A stretch of 64,000 nucleotides of DNA, taken from the NCBI GenBank assembly GCA_015061035.1, contig SUXK01000003.1, positions 28,700 to 92,699 on the forward strand, in the 5' to 3' direction. Every line of letters begins with the position of its first letter. The stretch's first letter is position 1. Source of the stretch: Bacteroidales bacterium (GTDB taxonomy: Bacteria; Bacteroidota; Bacteroidia; Bacteroidales; G3-4614). This document shows, piece after piece, positions 1 through 9,949 of the stretch. The notes beneath the pieces were generated by a model, which was not told the DNA's origin, did not search any database, and saw only the letters and a program-made list of their open reading frames with translations. The translations under genes were made by a program, and so were the position numbers.

Positions 1-995
1 GATAGACACTTGCTGTATATGTTGGGGAAGTGTTCGCGAGTCTCTTGTGCATCTTTGTGGGTTACATCAAGATAGACGCAATCTTCACCTCGCATCTTCA
101 TCTCGTTGTCTATTGCTCGGGCTACTATATCGCGTGGGGCAAGGGATTTTCGCTCATCATATTTTTGCATGAACTCCTTACCATCTTTTGTTCGCAATAC
201 TCCGCCATATCCTCGCATTGCTTCGGTTATCAAGAAACTTGGACGCTCACCGGGGTTATATAGTGCTGTTGGGTGAAACTGGATAAACTCCATATCCTGT
301 ACCTCGCCCTTTGCACGATATACCATTGCTATTCCATCGCCTGTTGCCACTGTTGGGTTTGTGGTGGTCTTGTATACGTTTCCTACACCTCCTGTTGCTA
401 TGATGGTTGTTTTTGAGAGGAATGTTTCTACCTTGCCACTTTTCTGGTCAAGTACATATACTCCATAACAGGTTATATCGGGTGTTTGACGTGTCACCTC
501 TTGTCCTAAATGGTGTTGTGTTATTAACTCTACTGCAAAATGGTTTTCAAAGAGTTCTATCTTGGGATGACGTTTTATTACCCTGATAAGGCTGTCTTGT
601 ATCTCTTGACCTGTATTATCCCTATGATGAAGGATGCGAAACTCTGAGTGTCCGCCTTCACGATGAAGGTCAAATCCTCCCTTCTCATCTCTGTCAAAAT
701 TTACTCCCCAATTTACTAACTCCTCAATTTGCGCAGGGGCTTCTCTTACAACCTTTTCTACTGCTTGGCGGTTACACAATCCTCCTCCACAAATTAGGGT
801 ATCCTCAATATGTTTCTCAAAGTTATCAGTGGGTTTTGTCACTGATGCTATACCTCCTTGCGCATAAAAGGTGTTTGCCTCCTCTATGCCTGTTTTACAT
901 ATTATTCCTACCCTGCCTTTTTCTGCTACTTTTAAGGCAAAACTCATTCCAGCTATGCCAGAACCTATTACCAAAAAATCATATTTGTAAACCAT
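1..995 (-). CDS. nadB: L-aspartate oxidase (3' end beyond the window)
   Basis: FAD-dependent L-aspartate oxidase, first step of NAD synthesis from aspartate (to iminoaspartate). The reading frame starts at the ATG complementary to 993-995 and stays open to the left edge, so about 331 residues are visible and the C-terminus is missing. The N-terminus carries the dinucleotide-binding motif VIGSGIAGMSFAL. Further in are AQGGIASV, the family sequence FDLHREGGHSEFRILH and the segment MEFIQFHPTAL, followed by a DVTHKD region and RE.FPNIY, all typical of NadB rather than of succinate dehydrogenase. It lies 45 bases downstream of the epimerase gene on the same strand and is probably the last visible member of a nagB-epimerase-nadB transcript. 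A partner nadA or nadC is not in the window. Confidence 0.93.
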   Translation of the reverse strand, partial: MVYKYDFLVIGSGIAGMSFALKVAEKGRVGIICKTGIEEANTFYAQGGIASVTKPTDNFEKHIEDTLICGGGLCNRQAVEKVVREAPAQIEELVNWGVNFDRDEKGGFDLHREGGHSEFRILHHRDNTGQEIQDSLIRVIKRHPKIELFENHFAVELITQHHLGQEVTRQTPDITCYGVYVLDQKSGKVETFLSKTTIIATGGVGNVYKTTTNPTVATGDGIAMVYRAKGEVQDMEFIQFHPTALYNPGERPSFLITEAMRGYGGVLRTKDGKEFMQKYDERKSLAPRDIVARAIDNEMKMRGEDCVYLDVTHKDAQETREHFPNIYSKCL

Positions 996-1040
996 AACGC
1001 ATATTTTATGCGGCAACTTTTGCAATCTTTTGTTTGATTA

Positions 1041-2048
1041 CTAAAGCCATCCATTCTCTTTATACCACTCTATGCACTCGTTTATTCCTTTTTCAAGGTT
1101 ATAATCGGCAACGTAGCCAAGATCATTTTCGGCTTTTGAGGTGTCGCAGGTCCAGTTTCGTTGTTTTAGTATTTGAAATTTATCCTTGTTTAATACAGGT
1201 ACACTTTTGCTACTTGCAAATTTTTCACTCATATTACACACCATCTTTACCAATCCCAATGGAACTGTTAATGGTAATACAAATTTCTTTCCAAGGGCTT
1301 TTGAAACCAACTTTCTGAAATCTTTTTGTGTATAATACTCTACGCCATCGGTTAGGAAGTATCCCTCGCCATCACGTCCTTTTTCGAGGGCGAGGAATAC
1401 TGCTTTTACCAAATCTTTTACATATATAAATGTAAGATATTGTTGTTCAAATCCTACTGTTATGTCTAACCCGTTTTTTATGAGTTTTATCATCTCAAAA
1501 TAGTCCTTCTCTCGTGGTCCATACACTCCTGTTGGACGCATTGCTATAAAAGGAAAATTCTTTAAGGAGCGTAAATATAACTCTCCTCGGAATTTACTTC
1601 TTCCGTAAGCCGAAGAGGGATATGGATGATCTTTGTCATCGATATGATATAGTTCTTTTGTGTCGGAACGCCAAGCACTAAGACTGCTCATATAGACAAA
1701 CCTTTCAGGGACATTACTGGTTGCGATAAGAGCATCTACAAATGTTTTAAGATACGAGAAGTTTATTTTGTCAAACATGAAATGGTCCAATGTTTTTGTT
1801 ATGCCCATATTGTGAACAATATAGTCCCACTTGCCATTTATTTGAGCAAACTCCTCTATCTCTTTTGTAAGTTGCTCCTTATCTGCAAAATTTAGTGTTA
1901 TGAAATTTATTCTTTCATCTTGCAGATATTCAAGGTTTGTTGAGGCTCGCACTCCTGCGTAAACCTCAAATCCTTGTTTTAGGGCCTCCTCTACTAAATA
2001 ACTCCCTATAAAACCTCCTGCCCCTGTTATTAATATTTTTTTTCTCAT
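1041..2048 (-). CDS. NAD-dependent epimerase/dehydratase family protein
   Basis: Short-chain extended dehydrogenase of 335 residues. The N-terminus KKILITGAGGFIGSYLVEEA is the NAD(P)-binding Rossmann motif GxxGxxG, and the catalytic YxxxK is present as YGRSK near residue 150, preceded by an SSLSAW serine segment. The C-terminal third is the substrate-binding part (FRKLVSKALGKKF). Such proteins act on nucleotide sugars or sterol-like substrates, and the substrate cannot be assigned from sequence. It sits between nagB (38 bases upstream) and nadB (45 bases downstream) on the same strand, so co-transcription is likely, although no shared pathway is obvious. Confidence 0.85.
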   Translation of the reverse strand: MRKKILITGAGGFIGSYLVEEALKQGFEVYAGVRASTNLEYLQDERINFITLNFADKEQLTKEIEEFAQINGKWDYIVHNMGITKTLDHFMFDKINFSYLKTFVDALIATSNVPERFVYMSSLSAWRSDTKELYHIDDKDHPYPSSAYGRSKFRGELYLRSLKNFPFIAMRPTGVYGPREKDYFEMIKLIKNGLDITVGFEQQYLTFIYVKDLVKAVFLALEKGRDGEGYFLTDGVEYYTQKDFRKLVSKALGKKFVLPLTVPLGLVKMVCNMSEKFASSKSVPVLNKDKFQILKQRNWTCDTSKAENDLGYVADYNLEKGINECIEWYKENGWL

Positions 2049-2086
2049 TCTACGGGTTAATCTATTCTATCTGTTTTACTATTTTA

Positions 2087-2896
2087 TTATAGTAAAGAGT
2101 CAGGATTTAAATTATCTTTTTCAATATCTTTGAAATATTTGTATGTTCCTACTGTTATCTCAGCAGTAGCATCTTCATCACAAACTATGATGCTCTTTTC
2201 GTGTTGTTGTAATGCACTGATTGTCCACATTTGAGATACACTTCCCTCTACTCCGTGTTTCAAAGCACGTGCTTTGTTGTGACCGTTAACAATAATCAAA
2301 ACGCTCTTTGCTGACATAATTGTTCCAACTCCTACTGTCAATGCTGTTTTGGGAACTTTGTTTACATCGTTGTCAAAGAAACGAGAGTTTGCAATTATTG
2401 TATCTGTTGTAAGAGTCTTAATTCTTGTGCGTGAAGTTAATGATGAGCCTGGCTCGTTGAATGCAATATGTCCATCAGGTCCAATTCCTCCTAAGAATAG
2501 GTCAATTCCTCCTAATTTTGCCATTTTCTCTTCGTATGCTTTACACTCTGCTTCGGGATCTTCGGCATTTCCATTAAGAATATTTACGTTCTCAGGTTTA
2601 ATATCGATGTGGTTGAAGAAGTTGTTCCACATGAAAGAGTGATAACTTTGGGGATGATCTTTTGGTAATCCAATGTACTCATCCATATTGAATGTGATTA
2701 CATTCTTGAATGATACTACTCCTTTTTTGTTCAACTCAATAAGTGCTTTGTACATTCCAAGAGGAGATGATCCTGTTGGTAATCCTAAAATAAATGGTTT
2801 TTCCTCGGTTGGAGCAAATGCGTTAATACGAGATGCAACATAATTTGCTGCCCATTGCGATACGTTTGCGTAATCGGGTTGAATAATAAGTCTCAT
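2087..2896 (-). CDS. nagB: Glucosamine-6-phosphate deaminase
   Basis: Converts glucosamine-6-phosphate to fructose-6-phosphate and ammonia in amino-sugar catabolism. At 269 residues it has the usual NagB length. The phosphate loop [12 protein letters not shown], the catalytic region [20 protein letters not shown] and the segment [18 protein letters not shown] are all intact, so the catalytic Asp, Asp, His and Glu of the Escherichia coli enzyme are conserved. It is divergently transcribed from a second, degenerate NagB-like fusion gene at 3201. It would take in amino sugar released by the GH20/GH130 cluster at 49524-58798, although that locus is far away. Confidence 0.97.
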   Translation of the reverse strand: MRLIIQPDYANVSQWAANYVASRINAFAPTEEKPFILGLPTGSSPLGMYKALIELNKKGVVSFKNVITFNMDEYIGLPKDHPQSYHSFMWNNFFNHIDIKPENVNILNGNAEDPEAECKAYEEKMAKLGGIDLFLGGIGPDGHIAFNEPGSSLTSRTRIKTLTTDTIIANSRFFDNDVNKVPKTALTVGVGTIMSAKSVLIIVNGHNKARALKHGVEGSVSQMWTISALQQHEKSIIVCDEDATAEITVGTYKYFKDIEKDNLNPDSLL

Positions 2897-2991
2897 AATT
2901 GTTTAATTTTTATGGTTGTTAATATTATGTTATATATTTCTATCGCTTATGCTTTATACACTCTTTTCCTAAGTTAAGTACACTTGAATTA

Positions 2992-2999
2992 CAAAGGTA
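2992..2999 (-). promoter_or_regulatory. Possible -7 box for nagB
   Basis: TACCTTTG on the minus strand fits the Bacteroidota TAnnTTTG consensus and lies about 95 bases upstream of the nagB start. No clear -33 TTTG is found at the expected distance, so the assignment is weak. The 2897-3200 intergenic stretch otherwise holds only AT-rich sequence and the divergent plus-strand promoter. Confidence 0.4.
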
Positions 3000-3112
3000 T
3001 AAATTAAAATCTTAAAGAGAGGGATATTTATTGCACTATTTTTTTTATTTTGGGATAAAATTTCTATTTCTATTTTTTTTACTCCTTTTAATTAATTTTA
3101 TTTCCGAAAAGT

Positions 3113-3143
3113 TTTGAATTAAATTTTTTAAAATATAATTTTG
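3113..3143 (+). promoter_or_regulatory. Bacteroidota-type promoter for the NagB-like/PIG-L fusion gene
   Basis: A -33 TTTG (3113-3116) is followed by a 19-base spacer and a -7 box TAATTTTG (3136-3143), about 57 bases before the ATG at 3201. This matches the phylum consensus for the primary sigma factor. It is the best such pair in the divergent intergenic region. Confidence 0.6.
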
Positions 3144-3200
3144 TTTGTTGCACATGGGTGCAAATTATATTGATAAATTTTTTACTAAATATTTTAAATT

Positions 3201-5174
3201 ATGAAAACAAACTTAAGTTCTCAAATTAAATTGGATAGAGTTCCAAAGAGATATTATGCTCCTGATAATGTTCTTGAGCTTACAGCCTTAACCAGATTTG
3301 AAAAGGTTTATACCGAAGTGTTTGAGAGTGTAGATGGTGGTGCGGCTCACGTAGCACGAAAGATTGCGGCTATTATTGAGAAATGTAATGCTGAAAATCG
3401 CAAATGCGTTATGGCTCTTGGATGGGGATTAGGTTCTCACTCAGTTTATAGCGAATTGGTAGAGATGCATAAAGCAAATGGCTTCAGTTTCGCAAATACA
3501 ATTATTTTCAATGTTGCAGAATTTTATCCCGCTATTGAAGGAGAAAAGAGTTCTTTGAGCATATTGAAAGAGATCTTTATCGACAAAGTTGATATTAATC
3601 CCGAAAATGTATTCTCTCCTGAGGCTTCTGATAATGTGTTTGAGTTTTGCAAACAATATGAAGAAACAATTGCTAAGTTTGGAGGCTTAGATATTACTCT
3701 TCTTGAACTTGGTCGTGCAGGGGCTCTTTCGTTTAACGAACCCGGTTCTCAATTGAGTTCTACTACACGTTTAATGTTATTGAGCAAAGATTCTCAAAAT
3801 ACTGTTTCAAAAGTTTTCCAAACTAACGATAAAGGTGTTACAAGTGCTATTACAATGGGCATATCTACTCTATTGAATGCAAAAGAGACTTTTGTTGTAG
3901 GATGGGGCGAAGAGGTTGCTTCAAGTCTTAAAAAGGCTGTTGAAGGTCCTATTGATGATGCTGTTCCTGCAAGTTTCTTACAAACTGTAAAACATGCTCG
4001 TTTTGTTGTTGACCTTGCAGCAGCCGAGAAACTTACTCGTATTAGCAAACCATGGTTGGTTTCATCATGCGAGTGGACCGATCAACTTATTCGTAGAGCA
4101 ATTGTTTGGTTATGCCACGTTACAGGCAAGCCTATCCTTAAACTTACAAACAAAGATTATAACGATCACGGATTAAGCGAGTTACTTGCTCTTTATAAAT
4201 CGGCTTACGAGGTTAATATTAAAATCTTCAACGACCTTCAACACACTATTACTGGTTGGCCTGGAGGTAAACCAGATGCCGATGATACTTATCGTCCAGA
4301 ACGTGCAAAACCTTATCCAAAGAAAGTTATTGTGTTTAGCCCTCACCCCGATGATGATGTTATATCAATGGGCGGAACTTTGCAACGTTTGGTTAATCAA
4401 AAACATGATGTTCATGTTGCTTACGAAACATCAGGAAATATTGCGGTTGGAGATGAGGATATGATGCGATATGTTATGCTTATGAATAGCATTGCTGAGG
4501 AGTTTGAATTTGCCACTCCTGGTATCAAAGAGCGTCTTGATGCAATCACTGCATCGGTTGCCGCTAAGAAGGATGGCGACATGGATATTCCTGAGGCTCG
4601 ATATATGAAGGGTATGATTCGTAAAGCAGAGGCTCGTACTGCTTGCTCATACGTTGGAGTTAAACCCGAAAATGTTCACTTCTTAGCACTTCCTTTCTAC
4701 GAAACAGGAACTATTAAAAAGGGAACATTGGGAAGAGCAGACGTTGATATTGTTAAAAAACTTCTTCTTGATGTTAAACCCGATCAAATGTTTGTTGCAG
4801 GAGACCTTGCAGACCCACATGGAACACACCGCGTTTGTTTGGATGCTGTTCTTGCGGCTATTGATGAGGTTAAGGATGAAGAATGGATGAAGAATTGTAA
4901 AGTATGGATGTATCGCGGCGCTTGGGCAGAGTGGGATATTGACTACATTGAAATGGCAGTACCTATCAGTCCTGAGGAACTTAGACAAAAACGTAACTCA
5001 ATTCTTAAACACCAATCGCAAATGGAGAATGCTCCATTCCTTGGTAATGATGAGCGTCTGTTCTGGCAAAGGGCTGAGGATAGAAATAAAGCAACTGCCG
5101 AACTATATTCAAAATTAGGTTTGGCTTCGTACGAGGCTATTGAGGCGTTCGTTGAATATCATCCTATTAGATAA
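3201..5174 (+). CDS. Fusion of inactive-looking NagB-like domain and PIG-L/LmbE deacetylase
   Basis: 657-residue two-domain protein. Residues ~30-290 resemble glucosamine-6-phosphate deaminase, but the catalytic positions are replaced. The MDEY aspartate is A106, the aspartate and histidine of GPDGH are A173 and A175, and only the glutamate in FNEPGS (E180) remains. The phosphate loop is also lost (ALGWGLGSH). Residues ~370-640 form a PIG-L/LmbE zinc deacetylase domain with SPHPDDDVISMGG (H382) and DPHGTHR (H540, H543), the usual metal-binding motifs. From general knowledge, the same two-domain layout occurs in Bacteroides. A likely role is amide hydrolysis of an N-acetylated sugar, with the first domain used for binding or regulation; this is inference. 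It has its own promoter and terminator and is divergent from a true nagB. Confidence 0.88.
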   Translation: MKTNLSSQIKLDRVPKRYYAPDNVLELTALTRFEKVYTEVFESVDGGAAHVARKIAAIIEKCNAENRKCVMALGWGLGSHSVYSELVEMHKANGFSFANTIIFNVAEFYPAIEGEKSSLSILKEIFIDKVDINPENVFSPEASDNVFEFCKQYEETIAKFGGLDITLLELGRAGALSFNEPGSQLSSTTRLMLLSKDSQNTVSKVFQTNDKGVTSAITMGISTLLNAKETFVVGWGEEVASSLKKAVEGPIDDAVPASFLQTVKHARFVVDLAAAEKLTRISKPWLVSSCEWTDQLIRRAIVWLCHVTGKPILKLTNKDYNDHGLSELLALYKSAYEVNIKIFNDLQHTITGWPGGKPDADDTYRPERAKPYPKKVIVFSPHPDDDVISMGGTLQRLVNQKHDVHVAYETSGNIAVGDEDMMRYVMLMNSIAEEFEFATPGIKERLDAITASVAAKKDGDMDIPEARYMKGMIRKAEARTACSYVGVKPENVHFLALPFYETGTIKKGTLGRADVDIVKKLLLDVKPDQMFVAGDLADPHGTHRVCLDAVLAAIDEVKDEEWMKNCKVWMYRGAWAEWDIDYIEMAVPISPEELRQKRNSILKHQSQMENAPFLGNDERLFWQRAEDRNKATAELYSKLGLASYEAIEAFVEYHPIR

Positions 5175-5203
5175 TTCATTAAAAGTTATATAATAGTTAA
5201 AGA

Positions 5204-5238
5204 GGGTGTGTCAAAATAGTTTTGAAGCACCCTTTTGT
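5204..5238 (+). terminator. Rho-independent terminator after the fusion gene
   Basis: Hairpin GGGTG-tg-TCAAAA / TTTTGA-ag-CACCC with a TAG loop (5204-5232), followed by TTTTG. It starts about 30 bases after the stop codon at 5174 and ends before the adenine deaminase start at 5260. Confidence 0.7.
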
Positions 5239-5259
5239 AATTAAAGATAATTTATAAAG

Positions 5260-6840
5260 ATGATGGAATATATAATAAGCGGTAATTTGGTTGATGTTCA
5301 CAGCCAAGAGGTTTACCCTGCCACAATAACCGTCAAGGAGGGTAAAATCTCCTCTATTGAGAGAGTAAACGGTCACATAGATAACTCTCAAAGTTTTATT
5401 ATGCCTGGATTTATTGACTCTCATTGCCATATTGAGAGTTCAATGTTAAACCCTATTGAGTTTGGTCGTAATGCTCTAAATCATGGAACATTGGCTTCGG
5501 TTAGCGACCCCCATGAGATTGCAAATGTGTGTGGAGTTGAGGGACTTGAGTATATGTGCAGATGTGCAGATAAAACACCTATGAAGATATTTTACTCACT
5601 TCCTTCGTGCGTTCCTGCGGTTGATTTTGACACTGCTGGTGGTGTTATTGATGCCTCTACAACTGCTGAACTTATCAAGAGCGACAGATATATTGCTCTT
5701 AGCGAAATGATGAATGTTCCTGGCGTCTTATATAAAAACAGCGAGGTTGTGGCTAAATTAGAGGCTGCAAAGGCGGTTGGCAAACCTATTGACGGACACG
5801 CCCCCGGTTTATCGGGAGAGAATTTGAAACACTATGTAAAGATGGGTATCTCTACCGACCACGAAGCGACAACTCTTAAAGAGGCTGAAGATAAGATTGC
5901 CGAAGGTATGATGATACAGATACGCGAAGGCAGTTCGGCAAAATCTTTAAACACGCTTACGCCTCTTATTGACAAGTATCCTAACTCCGTACTATTATGT
6001 ACCGATGACTATAAGGCATACGACCTTAAAAAAAGTTACATTAACAGAATGGTCAAAGAGAGCGTTAAATGTGGTTGTAATATATTTAATGTATTAAAGG
6101 CTGCAACTCTTAATGCCGTTGAGCATTATAATATTCCTATTGGGCTATTAAGAGAGGGTGATGATGCAGATTTTATTATTGTGAACAACTTATCAGATTT
6201 TAAGGTTGAGGCTTCGTATATTAAAGGGGAGAAGGTTTCAGATCTTGAATTCTCTCTATCAGATGAGTGCGTAAATAGTTTTGAGGCTGAGGCAATAGAG
6301 ATTGCCGATATTTCAGAGCCAGACAATAAACATATTATAGGAATTATTGAGGATTCGCTCTACACAAAGCATTTAACCATAAATGACGTTACTGAGCGAT
6401 TGAATAAGATTATATGTTATAATCGATACGAAAAAGGGGCAAAACCTACTACTGCCCTTATTGAAGGATTAAACTTAAGATATGGAGCATTTGGTTCTAC
6501 TGTTGGTCATGATAGCCACAATATAACTGTCGCTGGATATGATAATGAGTCAATTGCTAAGGTTGTTAATGCTATTGTGGAGATGAAAGGAGGAATGGCT
6601 GTTTGGGATGGCAGACAGATATATTCTCTACCTCTTCCTGTGGGAGGTTTAATGTCGAACAAGTCTATTGATGAGGTATCGGAAGAGTATATGATTCTTC
6701 ACAATAAGATTAAAGAGTTAGGATGCTCTCTTACCTCTCCGCTTATGACTTTAGCGTTTATGTCACTCCCCGTTATACCTGCTCTTAAACTAACTGCAAA
6801 GGGACTTTTCGATGTAGATAAGTTTAAGTTTGTGAAATAA
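5260..6840 (+). CDS. ade: Adenine deaminase
   Basis: Amidohydrolase of 526 residues that converts adenine to hypoxanthine in purine salvage. The metal-binding signature GFIDSHCHIESSML near residue 50 is diagnostic for the Ade/YerA family. SVSDPHEIANV, DGHAPGLSG and STDHEAT carry further metal ligands, and the C-terminal region contains the family sequence GSTVGHDSHNITVAG. The length matches bacterial adenine deaminases (about 530-580). Two adjacent ATG codons (5260, 5263) are possible starts. It converges with gyrB and shares a terminator with it. Confidence 0.93.
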   Translation: MMEYIISGNLVDVHSQEVYPATITVKEGKISSIERVNGHIDNSQSFIMPGFIDSHCHIESSMLNPIEFGRNALNHGTLASVSDPHEIANVCGVEGLEYMCRCADKTPMKIFYSLPSCVPAVDFDTAGGVIDASTTAELIKSDRYIALSEMMNVPGVLYKNSEVVAKLEAAKAVGKPIDGHAPGLSGENLKHYVKMGISTDHEATTLKEAEDKIAEGMMIQIREGSSAKSLNTLTPLIDKYPNSVLLCTDDYKAYDLKKSYINRMVKESVKCGCNIFNVLKAATLNAVEHYNIPIGLLREGDDADFIIVNNLSDFKVEASYIKGEKVSDLEFSLSDECVNSFEAEAIEIADISEPDNKHIIGIIEDSLYTKHLTINDVTERLNKIICYNRYEKGAKPTTALIEGLNLRYGAFGSTVGHDSHNITVAGYDNESIAKVVNAIVEMKGGMAVWDGRQIYSLPLPVGGLMSNKSIDEVSEEYMILHNKIKELGCSLTSPLMTLAFMSLPVIPALKLTAKGLFDVDKFKFVK

Positions 6841-6861
6841 AGTTTTATACCTAATACAAAC

Positions 6862-6896
6862 AAATGCGGTATGTCAATGACACACCGCATTTTTGT
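6862..6896. terminator. Bidirectional terminator between ade and gyrB
   Basis: Inverted repeat AAATGCGGTATGTC / GACACACCGCATTT with an AAT loop and one mismatch (6862-6892), flanked by T-rich sequence on the plus side and A-rich sequence on the other. It sits between two converging genes and can serve both. Confidence 0.8.
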
Positions 6897-6918
6897 TTAG
6901 TATCTATTTTAGTCTCAA

Positions 6919-8874
<1,956 letters not shown>

Positions 8875-8969
8875 TTAAAATTAAGTTCTTTGTTTTGTGT
8901 GCCACTCCTATTGGAATTGCTACATAATAAATTTTCAATCCTTTTCTTAAGGCACAATTTATACACTTA

Positions 8970-9001
8970 CAAAGATACAAAATTTATTGCAAAATCACAA
9001 A
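8970..9001 (-). promoter_or_regulatory. Promoter for gyrB
   Basis: On the minus strand, a -33 TTTG (complement of 8998-9001), a 20-base spacer and a -7 box TATCTTTG (complement of 8970-8977). The box lies about 100 bases before the gyrB start and matches the Bacteroidota consensus well. Confidence 0.65.
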
Positions 9002-9002
9002 A

Positions 9003-9043
9003 AAATAGAGGGTATGATTTTCAAAAAATCAACCTCTCTATTT
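9003..9043 (-). terminator. Terminator of the metK-antiporter-protease-barrel operon
   Basis: Minus-strand hairpin AAATAGAG / CTCTATTT (arms 9036-9043 and 9003-9010) followed by T residues. It lies between the stop codon of the barrel gene (9080) and the gyrB promoter, and so ends the four-gene minus-strand unit. Confidence 0.65.
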
Positions 9044-9079
9044 AATCTTTTTTTGAGTGTGTAATTTACCTATTTATAT

Positions 9080-9943
9080 CTAAAATCCAAATGAATATCG
9101 TACTACTAATCCTATGGCAAAACTACCTACTCTATCACCTGTTATTGGCACTCTACCGGCATTGCTCTGTATATTAGCACCCCATATAGGAGTGTAATTA
9201 AACTCGCCGTTCTCATATTGTAATTGAGGTGCAAGGAGTTTTTGTTTATAGAGGTTACATAAGCCATACTCTCCATGCACTCCAAGATAGAGGATATATT
9301 GTTCACTCCAATCCCAAGTCCACCCCACCTCGGCACATATTGATGCGTTTACTCTCATATCATACTCCTTATCAACCTCAGTGTCGTAGTATGTTCCAAA
9401 TCCATGCTGAGGAAGGTTATCGTATGTTATATTCTCATAAGAGAAATATCCCTTTGTTGTAAGTTGTTCAAAATATATTTCGCTACCACTTTTTATTGGA
9501 ACACCAACTTTTGCTCCCAGTCTGAGATAGACTCCACTGTCAAACCTGTATTGTGCATATATTGGAAGATTCACGTACAATGCTCTTTGTCGCTCCTCTA
9601 AGTTTTTATAGTTGTAAGAGAATGTCATTATATCAGCACCTCCTGATATTAGTGAGTTTGCCGAAGTTTGATAACTATCAGAGAATGAATCGAAACGCAC
9701 AGATGACTGATACATTTTTATCTCTGCTCCCAATCCTATACTCCAATTCCAGTCGAGGTTATAGTGATATTTTATTGCTGCCGATGTTCCTGCCAAACCT
9801 TTTCTATCTCCGAAATTGGTTTTATAGGCAAAAGGGGAGGCTCCTCCTGTCAACTCTAACGTAATATTGTTTCGTATATTCTGAGCCGAAAGGAGTGATA
9901 TAAAAGATACCAGTAGCATCAATGTTAATAAACACCTTCTCAT
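9080..9943 (-). CDS. Outer-membrane beta-barrel protein, function unknown
   Basis: 287 residues. The N-terminus MRRCLLTLMLLVSFISLLSA is a clear signal peptide. The rest alternates aromatic and polar residues in strands such as YHYNLDWNWSIGLGAEIKMY, RALYVNLPIYAQYRF and GVYLRLGAKVGV. It ends with FAIGLVVRYSFGF, a terminal aromatic residue typical of outer-membrane barrels in this phylum. It follows the protease gene by only 6 bases, so the two are probably translated from the same mRNA. A role as an outer-membrane partner of the secreted protease is possible but not shown. Confidence 0.75.
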   Translation of the reverse strand: MRRCLLTLMLLVSFISLLSAQNIRNNITLELTGGASPFAYKTNFGDRKGLAGTSAAIKYHYNLDWNWSIGLGAEIKMYQSSVRFDSFSDSYQTSANSLISGGADIMTFSYNYKNLEERQRALYVNLPIYAQYRFDSGVYLRLGAKVGVPIKSGSEIYFEQLTTKGYFSYENITYDNLPQHGFGTYYDTEVDKEYDMRVNASICAEVGWTWDWSEQYILYLGVHGEYGLCNLYKQKLLAPQLQYENGEFNYTPIWGANIQSNAGRVPITGDRVGSFAIGLVVRYSFGF

Positions 9944-9949
9944 AAATCT

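Noticed and set aside
30..263. 77-codon plus-strand ORF at the left edge
   Set aside because: Antisense to the nadB reading frame, which is open over the whole of 1-995.
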